Shown piece after piece: positions 9,313 through 15,829 of a stretch of DNA of 15,829 nt. The stretch is from Cudoniella acicularis (Eukaryota > Ascomycota > Leotiomycetes > Helotiales > Helotiaceae), in assembly GCA_013054445.1 (NCBI GenBank), contig JAAMPI010001336.1, forward strand, positions 1 to 15,829, in the 5' to 3' direction. Every line of letters begins with the position of its first letter. Positions within the stretch are counted from its first letter, which is position 1. Position numbers and translations under genes: made by a program. The notes under the pieces are model-generated. The model worked only from the letters and a program-made list of their open reading frames with translations, made no database searches and had not been told where the DNA came from.

Positions 9313-11330
9313 ATGAAATTCTTCATTCTCTCCTTCCTCTCTATCCGGTTCGCAAGTGTTCATGCCTCAGCACCCTCCAATTCTCCTCCACCTACACCTC
9401 CTCCACTCCCACCACTCTCACAAACCCCACATCCGCTTCACATCCTACCTGCCCCCAAACTCTTCCTTCACCGGCGACTCCCCCGAAGCCTCCTACAACG
9501 CAGTACAAACCTCTCTTCCACCCCTCTGCCGCATCGCCTGCACCATCCACACCTCCCCTAACTTCACCGCGCGTTTTGAAATCTGGCTTCCCTCCCCGGA
9601 ATCTTGGAATAAAAGGTTTTCAGTGGTGGGAAATGGAGGATGGGCGGGTGGAATCAATTATCCGGATGTGGTGAAGGGGGTTAAGAGGGGGGTTGCGTGT
9701 ATGAGTACGGATATGGGGCCTAATTCGAGCCAGAATGATGCGTCTTGGGCTGGTGATGGGGGGATAATGGTTGATTTGTACTTTCTTCCCTTTCCCCCTC
9801 CCTATTCCCTCGAATTCCCAATTCTAACCTTTTCCTGTTTTGAAAAAGCGGACACAGAGCACTCCACCTCTCAACGCTAGTAGCCAAAGAAATACTCACT
9901 ACCTTCTACCAAACCACCTTATCCTATTCCTACTACAGTGGGTGTTCCACAGGTGGCCGCCAAGGCTGAAACGAAGTCCAACGCCATCCTGAAGATTTCG
10001 ACGGTGTGCTTTGTCGGCGCGCCCGCTAACTGGATGACGCATTTGGCTGCGTGGGATATTCAGGTTGTGTTGGAGCAGTTTCCTAATAGTAGGGAGAGTT
10101 TTATACTAGTGGGGTTGTGGACGATGTTTTGGGAGGCGGTGGTAAGGATTTGTGATGGGGCGGATGGGCTGTGGGATGGGTTGGTTAGTGATCCTTCGAG
10201 GTGAGGTTTACTTTCTCCTTTTCTTTCTGCCCTTTTGTGTGAAAGAAGGGTTTGCAGGAATCATGAAATCGTGCTGATGTGAAAAAGATATAATTTTCGC
10301 CCAGGAGTTCTAGTTTGCGGTGGGCCAGCAGGCACAAATTCATTCAGCGCAAATCCCCAATCTTCACCGCATCTACACACTCTAGATTGAAGCAAACAAC
10401 ACCCATATTTTCGACGGCCTGTCTCCCGGTGCCGAAGCAGGACTCTCCTTCCTCTTTAATGGCGCTACACCACAATTTGGTAGTTCTCTCGCCTTTTCCC
10501 TCCCCCCCCCCCCTGATTTCCCTCCCATACCGTTGCACTTTCGTTTATCTCCAACCTCCTCATCCAACAGTACTAACGTTCCTTGGCGTGGAAAACGGAA
10601 TCGGCTTCTTCTCTCACGCAATCCTCAACACCACAACCTAGGACTACACCACCATAAACAGCAGTACCATCGCTCTCGCCGACAGCATAAACCCTGGTGG
10701 CATAAACGCCTACGATCCAGATTTACTGCTTTCCGAGCACTAAGACATAAAATCTTTGAGTATCATGGCTGGCAAGATCCGGTTATTCCGAGTAGTGCGA
10801 GTGGGACGTAGTATGCTCGTGTGGTTGGGTTTTATGAGGACGAGGGGTTTCTGGGAGAGGGAGGGTTGGGGGAGTTTTATAGGTTGTTTATGGTTCCTGG
10901 TATAAGGCATTGTAGTGGTGGTGATGGCGGTGAGTTTTGCTTCCCTCCCCCTCCCCCCTCCCCCCTGTCTCTGATGTCGAGTTTCCGGATCTGTGTTCTG
11001 CTCCTGCCCCTAGGTAAGGATTGTCTGCGCTCTTCCTGGCGAAACGACGCAGCATGGGTGACTGGCCAGCCTCCAAATCCGGATATGCTCCTGCGAAGAA
11101 CTCGAGGGAATACTCTTTGTTGTATTCATTAATTGACTGGGTCGAGAACGCGAACTCGATTGGACCGAAGAGGATCGTAGGGACCAAGTACGTGGGTGGA
11201 TGATGTTGTTGCGAATGGGGTGCAACTCACGAGGCCGTTTTGCAGGTGGCTTAATATTCCTGTTTGGGACGGGATAGGCGATGTGGATAGTGAGGTGAGC
11301 TGGAGTTGTCCTTCTGAGGGGGTTTATTGA
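9313..11330 (+). pseudogene. Tannase / feruloyl esterase family pseudogene
   Basis: Segments in all three frames resemble, in order, a fungal secreted tannase/feruloyl esterase. They are a signal peptide (MKFFILSFLSIRFASVHA), RFSVVGNGGWAGG, the nucleophile motif GCSTGGRQG (Cys-Ser codons 9943-9948), FVGAPANWMTHLAAWD, EYHGWQDPVIP (Asp codon 10776-10778), MVPGIRHCSGG (His-Cys codons 10908-10913), IDWVEN, RIVGTKYV and RPFC near the end. The family's CS-D-HC catalytic codons survive. Plausible introns are 9778-9848, 10201 to about 10304, 10480-10570 and 10930-11013. The frame is broken by in-frame stops at 9967 (TGA), 10383, 10639 and 10809 (TAG). It also changes near 9363, 9445, 10010 (extra T), 10320, 10725 (one base short), 11070 and 11195 (GTGG duplicated). 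No intron set repairs this. It would have been an extracellular enzyme cleaving phenolic esters of plant cell walls or tannins. It is inactive unless the assembly is wrong. Confidence 0.87.
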
Positions 11331-11504
11331 TATCTATTAATTTGATGCTGTGTCTTTCAATCTGATGGTCGGATAGATATCCGTTCAGAATGAAAGTAAA
11401 CAAATGAAGCGCTCTGGAGGGTATATACATAATTAATCTAAATAGTAAGCTGCTATGTACATACCTACATTACGGTTCAAAATCCCCTCCCATTCCCTCC
11501 CATC
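11331..11504. other. Short convergent intergenic spacer
   Basis: Only about 170 bp separates the end of the esterase relic (plus strand) from the stop codon of the membrane-protein gene (minus strand). It is AT-rich and should carry the 3' ends of both transcription units. No distinct terminator structure is seen. Confidence 0.5.
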
Positions 11505-12598
11505 TCAAGAACCCGGATTAAACGCCTTATACTTCACATCCTCCCTTTTCACATCCGGTCTTCTTATATTCGGTGTCGCGCTATCCATTTCCGGCACCAC
11601 AACAGGCTCTTGATTATCCATCTCATACAGCGGCGTCGCGTTCGGCTGAGGAACGGGGCGGTTTGCTCCTCCCTGGCTGGGTTCGTCCATCTTCCTCGTC
11701 CCACTTACTGCTTCCATTCCGCCTTGGCCAGCTGCTGCCATAGCTATGCCTCCTTCGCCGCCTGATAATGTTAGTGATTTAACTTTCCGTCTATGCCTCG
11801 AAATATAAAAGAAAGACCCGAGCGCGCAAGCGATTCCCAAAATTCCAAGTGCGACGCCAACTCCTATGCCAGCTTTTGCTCCGGGGGAAAGATCACCACT
11901 ACTCGCTGACCCCGAAGGTGATCCTGTTGGTGTCGACACGGTTACTGAAGATGAGGAGGATATGGTTGCTGAAGCGGGTGAGGAATTAGGAGGGGCGGTG
12001 GCTTGTGCGAAGATGAAGCCGTTCAGGGGGATGGCGTTTACGCTTCCGACTTGACTTCCCCATATTGTGCTGATGGTGGCCCAGGGTCCGGTGGAGGCCG
12101 GAGCAGCTTCGTAGGTGAAGCTGTTGCCGGATGTGAGTGTTGATACGCATTCGCCGACTGTGCCGTATGGTTGGATGCCCGAGAATGTATAGCTCCTATT
12201 TGAATGTTAGTATTTAGGAAGTGCGTTGGTTAGAGTAGGCCGGACGATTCGACTTACGATGGACAGCACGCTATTTCGGTAGTTAAAGAATTGATTTCAA
12301 TTTGGGTTGCCGTGGTATATGCGCCAGGGCATACTAACGGCCCAAGACTTGTGACTGTGAGGAGAGGCGTTTGAATTCCTTGTTCCCACCAGAGTGTTGC
12401 TTCCGGAGGAAGACATTTGAGAAGTGGTGTATTGCTGACACCAAGAGATGGATCATATAACACCGCGACTCCACCGTTTGTAACATAGGCCGTTGCACAT
12501 GCCGTGAGTATTGGCCATTCCGTCGTTATAGGTAGCCAGGAGGTAACTACGCCGCTCACAGTATTGGGCGGCCGGCTTGAAAAAGCGGCTGTCGTCAT
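11505..12598 (-). CDS. Single-pass Ser/Thr-rich fungal membrane protein (2 exons)
   Basis: Exons 12598-12258 and 12195-11505 (minus strand) join over a 62-bp intron to 343 residues. The donor is GTAAGT, ACTAAC the branch site and AATAG the acceptor. The first about 180 residues are an ectodomain with several cysteines (LKCLPPEA, LVCPGAY, EIACCPS, VGECVSTL) and aromatic-rich patches (ATLWWEQG, GPWATISTIWG). A Ser/Thr/Pro stalk follows. One transmembrane helix lies at about 223-246 (AKAGIGVGVALGILGIAC onward), then the basic stop-transfer SRHRRK. A Gly/Pro-rich cytosolic tail of about 95 residues contains PLYEMD. The layout resembles the widespread fungal stalk-TM proteins related in form to Wsc/Mid2 sensors. 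No WSC cysteine pattern is visible, so a sensor role is inference. There is no clear signal peptide; an in-frame ATG at 12676 would add 26 residues but does not supply one either. Confidence 0.78.
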
Positions 12599-13500
12599 CG
12601 TAATGACTTGAAAGCGACGAAGATATAAAACTGAAAATCGGGAAACTCGGAAAAAGGAAACATGAAGACCGCGCAAAGTGGGCCTGCCACAACTATACCA
12701 GATTTCAAACCTCCGTGCCTGCGGACCGTTCCATCAACTGCGCCACATTCAAGAAGAGCATGGCCCTGCGGTTCGTTCAACGGCGGCGGCTACGCAGAAT
12801 TTTATTTTTAGGGGGCCTGCCCTGAAATCTCGGCCGGTACAAAATTCCAAAGCCAATGAGTAAAGTTATTTAACGTAAGTTTAAGAACTGCCATCTGCCT
12901 GCCGACACGGGCAAAGCATTTCAATTCGTGAGAGTGGGGGCGGAAGCTTGAAATGTAAGCAGAGAATGTATCATTTATGTCTCATGCGGCTAATGGCTAT
13001 TGAGGGATTGGCTATAGTATACGAACTGGGGTCAGGGGTACTGTTCACGTGAGTATTTTTTTTGGCCCTAGGTCCATTTTCTCTTTTGGTCTTGATATAT
13101 TTGCTTTTACTAAATATCTGTCGATAGGAGTAGTTTCTAATTTGGATAACAAACATTTTAAATCTTTGAACTATTAACCTTTCTTGACTGTATGGCATTT
13201 CTGTTATGACTCTCAGAGTGGCTATCGTACCCTGTTAGTACGTACTGCTTTGTGTCAATATTTGACGAGCGAACACTTGGCGGAGGCGAGCTTAAGGATT
13301 ATTGCAGGATAGCTTCATTATGTCAGTCATCTTACGAAGGACGATTGCAGCCTTTAATCCTGCAATGCGAATCCAGCACCAACATGAACTCTCGAAAGGT
13401 TGGAAAACAAAAGCGTGGAATGTGATGTGGAGAAAAGGGGACTCGCTTCACTCAAGGGTTCTCGCTAAAATTCAGGGAGCAAGCCCCTAGAACGTAACGA
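12599..13500. other. Gene-free flank upstream of the membrane-protein gene
   Basis: The left end should hold the promoter of the minus-strand gene starting at 12598. I find no supported gene further on. ATTGCAGGAT (13301-13310) and ATCCTGCAAT (13357-13366) form a perfect 10-bp inverted repeat with a 46-nt spacer. Open frames at 12971-13198 (-) and 13302-13490 (+) are short and without recognisable motifs. Confidence 0.5.
13301..13366. repeat. Perfect 10-bp inverted repeat with 46-nt spacer
   Basis: ATTGCAGGAT at 13301-13310 is exactly complementary to ATCCTGCAAT at 13357-13366. A third partial copy, ATTGCAG, lies near 13344. It could be a small transposon footprint or a chance hairpin. Confidence 0.6.
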
Positions 13501-14760
13501 GCGCCTTTGCAAAATAACGATAGGGCATTTCTATATATATATCATGATTGAAAATCGATCTCTAAGCTTCTAACATACGTAAAACAAAATCGCATAAAAC
13601 TATATCCATGTTTTCAGTAATGCGTATCTAAAATTAAGGCGGGGGAAGAATCACAGCGTGCAAATCGCTATAGATTAGTGACTGTCCGTCAAACTACAGT
13701 GTTCAAATCTCTATAAATTAGCGATTAACCAGGAAAGACATCGCGATTGATGTAAAAACCGATAATAATTCAAAAAATTGGTTACGAGGGATCGGCCACT
13801 TGTGCAATTGTTTATTAACCACTGCATATAAACAATCGATGTTTTATTTACGCACACGAGAATTGGTAGTTCACCTATGAAGCATGCCGCAAATTATACA
13901 GACCCAAAAACTGTAAGATTCACTTCACTATTAGATAACTTACAATACATTAATGAACTAGAAATTTGGCAATCATGGAAATTTGATACTTAACAGGTAT
14001 TGAGGTACATAATTTGTAAGCAATAATTTATTGTTACTTTATACATTAGAGGAGACTTTTTAAATAACTTATTAGCTCCAAAAAGGATGTCACGCTGCAC
14101 ACAAACTTAGAATATCAAGAAAAAGCAAGGGCATATCGGAAACTTTTCTAGTATACTACGACTACGTGGTTATGCCCTTTCAATTATTCCGAAACCTGAC
14201 TTCGTGTCAATTATTTCTTCTGAAAGTCTTGTAGTCTGTTTACTGGTTTATATTCCCTTCTATACAAGCCTTGGGATTTATATGCTCTTTCCAGAGAACT
14301 TCTATAGTCAGAAAAATTGATACGTTAGCTTAATACCAGGTTATAGCCATCTCGAATCCGATATATCGGGAAGACCAAGATTTATCTGAATAAGTCAACC
14401 AAGACTATTATTAAAGCTGTATAGCTATAAGGAATTATATAAGCAAGAAATAAATTACTAGAAATTTATAGTCTCTATTCTGATATTAACCTAATAATCA
14501 AAACCTATAGACTATTAGTTTCTAGCGCTTTCTAAATACTCCGGACTTACCTAGAATGGATCTAAGGAGCTTATCCACCCTTTCTTGCTTCTCCCACCTC
14601 TCTTCAAATGAGAGCTCACCAGTTCGACCCTCTCAATTATGAACATAAATTTCATGAAAATGTATTTTAGAGTGTATCATCAGTAGCGACATTATATAGT
14701 CAACAGGAACCCTTGACTTACAACAATCCTCTACTAAGCTGTGGAAGCCAAAAACATTAT
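13500..14760. other. AT/TA-rich, probably mutated repetitive DNA
   Basis: Base composition changes from the mixed coding region to AT-rich DNA with very frequent TA dinucleotides and stop codons in all frames, for example around 14430-14530. There are no long open frames. This is how ascomycete transposon copies look after C-to-T mutation (RIP-like decay) and ageing. No domain can be read. AAGGGCATA (14127-14135) and TATGCCCTT (14171-14179) form a 9-bp inverted repeat. Confidence 0.45.
13653..13726. repeat. Diverged 31-bp direct repeat, transposon-end-like
   Basis: Copy one (13653-13683) begins ACAGCGTGCAAATCGC and copy two (13696-13726) begins ACAGTGTTCAAATCTC. They match at 25 of 31 positions without gaps, and four of the six differences are transitions. 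The copies are spaced 43 bp apart. Tandem subterminal repeats of this kind occur at the ends of DNA transposons. No matching inverted end was found to the right, so this would be one isolated or truncated end. Confidence 0.5.
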
Positions 14761-15029
14761 CTAAAATATTTTCGCGCTCCGTATCCCCGTAGCTAATAGT
14801 AAAGTCAGAGAACTGTAAGTGATCGAATTTTCAGCTGCCATACGAAGCTGCAGTTGTTGATAATCCCAAAACACCCGCGGCACCTTGTTGCTGCGTAAAC
14901 TGCCGAAGATTGTGTTGGTTTCATGTAGACGTCCGTCGTCCCCGTGGAATGAACCATGCGTGAATTCAAATAACCGATATAATCTGCGCCGAATCTGGCA
15001 CAGAGAACCGGGAGGTAAGTCACGGGGAT

Positions 15030-15235
15030 TAGTTAGTAGAATCACGTGATGGGTAGCCAGGATAGACAGGTTACCCGAGCTACCAGGTAGACCGGGAAGA
15101 CAGGCTATCCAGGCTACCCGCAGGCAGGAAGGTTCTATATAATGAATCATGTTTCCTTAGATAGGAGCTTCGTGCTCAACTCAACATAGCAATCTGCAAT
15201 ATACTTTATTACTCTTTGCTGTACGGGACCCGACT
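15030..15235. repeat. Possible LTR or other mobile-element remnant with large imperfect hairpin
   Basis: GGGTAGCCAGGATAG (15051-15065) pairs with CTATCCAGGCTACCC (15105-15119) at 14 of 15 positions. The loop is about 39 nt and itself contains TACCCGAGCTACC and AGGTAGACCGGG. Directly to the left is the perfect palindrome ATCACGTGAT (15041-15050), and to the right a TATATAA box (near 15136). A start near AGAATCACGTGAT followed by a hairpin and a TATA box is compatible with a fungal retrotransposon LTR. No TG/CA ends, primer-binding site or second copy can be shown here. Confidence 0.3.
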
Positions 15236-15639
15236 TATCTCTACTGCTCTTTACTTACCAACCCGACGTCCCACCTTGAAGTTTAGCCGCGGGCTATATT
15301 CATAAACGTTATAGGGACCTCGGGTACTGTAATCACTTGTATTGAGCCTAGGAATGCTCGGCTTTTTTCATGAAATATTTGCAAATCTGTCGCTGACAAG
15401 CCTTCTATCACAAATTAGAAAGTTCTTGATCATTGTGAAAAAGATCTCCGTCTAGCTAACGTCCCCTAGCGATTCCTAATTCTTCTTTCCTCATCGTCCT
15501 CTTATTCTTATATTTGGTATCCTATTTTTAGCTTCGCGACTCCGAGCTCGAGGGTCCCAACTAAGACCCCCATAGCAACCAGATTGATCTCCCTAGCAGC
15601 GGCCGTAATTCGAAGCATCTTCCTCACAACTATAGGCTG

Positions 15640-15723
15640 CGTGATGGGTAGTGGGTAGTGCCCATTACCCGCGGGTGGGTATAGTTTCTTTTACTCCTAT
15701 ATAGGTACCCGTGGGTACCCGTA
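15640..15723. repeat. GGGTA/TACCC repeat cluster, possible DNA-transposon subterminal region
   Basis: GGGTAGT is repeated in tandem at 15646-15652 and 15653-15659. TACCC follows at 15666-15670, then a palindromic ACCCGCGGGT. GGTACCCGT is then repeated at 15704-15712 and 15714-15722. Dense alternating GGGTA and TACCC motifs of this type are typical of the subterminal regions of some hAT-type elements. The element, if real, would run out of the window. The 12-mer CGTGATGGGTAG at 15640-15651 also occurs at 15045-15056. Confidence 0.35.
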
Positions 15724-15829
15724 TACATAAATATTACATAAATTTATGTAAATTATTCTTCCTTATATATATTCTCCTAGCACACGCTCTTCTTTCTTGT
15801 ACGCGCTCGTCTTGTACATGCTCTCCTTC

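Larger units (their letters stand above)
14761..15829. other. Right-end region without a supportable gene
   Basis: Apart from the repeat structures listed separately, this stretch holds mixed-composition DNA. A 129-codon minus-strand frame (14761-15150) overlaps a second minus-strand frame (14805-15023). I recognise no domain in either, and the longer frame begins inside the hairpin repeat. It may be part of a decayed element. Confidence 0.4.

Noticed and set aside
10495..10975. Long C runs near 10502 and 10946 as possible structured elements
   Set aside because: They lie in the introns of the esterase relic and look like ordinary polypyrimidine tracts expanded by slippage.
14610..14640. GTTCGACCC resembling a tRNA T-loop
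   Set aside because: The flanks do not form a T-stem, and no A box, anticodon arm or acceptor stem can be folded around it.
14761..15150. 129-codon minus-strand frame near the right end
   Set aside because: Starts inside the hairpin repeat, has no recognisable domain and lies in repeat-like DNA.
1..15829. CRISPR arrays, bacterial operons, phage or defence systems
   Set aside because: Spliced eukaryotic genes throughout and no regularly spaced repeats of that kind.

Overview
The window looks like nuclear DNA of a filamentous ascomycete (Pezizomycotina). Genes sit on both strands. They are interrupted by short GT-AG introns, mostly 50-90 bp, with CTAAC/CTGAC-type branch sites. Gene content is typically fungal: an ERG2-type sterol isomerase, a CorA-like transporter-type protein, a BTB protein, a GPI-type Ser/Thr-rich surface protein, a single-pass Ser/Thr-rich membrane protein and a tannase/feruloyl esterase relic. 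The order is not established; a leotiomycete-like genome is a guess only.

Layout. 41-1956 (+): CorA-like membrane protein, three exons, possibly with a further exon left of the window. 3053-4154 (-): BTB/POZ protein, two exons, ending in a microsatellite-encoded poly-Asp tail. 5016-6011 (-): ERG2 C-8 sterol isomerase, three exons including a 27-nt micro-exon. 6012-7834: gene-poor stretch holding the ERG2 promoter (an inverted pair of AGGGG boxes) and the promoter of the next gene (a repeated CGTGGCGG box and a hairpin). 7835-8815 (+): secreted, cysteine-patterned, Ser/Thr-rich protein with a GPI-type tail. 9313-11330 (+): tannase/feruloyl esterase pseudogene. Its catalytic codons are still present, but the frame is broken by four in-frame stops and about seven frame changes. 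11505-12598 (-): single-pass Ser/Thr-rich membrane protein, convergent with the pseudogene. 12599-15829: no supportable gene. The DNA turns AT/TA-rich and looks like old, mutated transposon debris: a diverged direct repeat resembling a transposon end, an LTR-like piece with a large imperfect hairpin, and GGGTA/GGTACCC repeat clusters at the right edge.

The genes do not form a pathway or a biosynthetic cluster. They read as independent housekeeping (ERG2), membrane/ion (CorA-like), regulatory/adaptor (BTB) and cell-surface genes next to a decaying repeat-rich block. I found no convincing unknown multi-gene system. The most informative observations are the decayed esterase, which keeps its catalytic codons next to a TE-rich flank, and the repeat architecture on the right. 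All gene models were built by hand from reading frames and splice signals, without alignment or RNA evidence.
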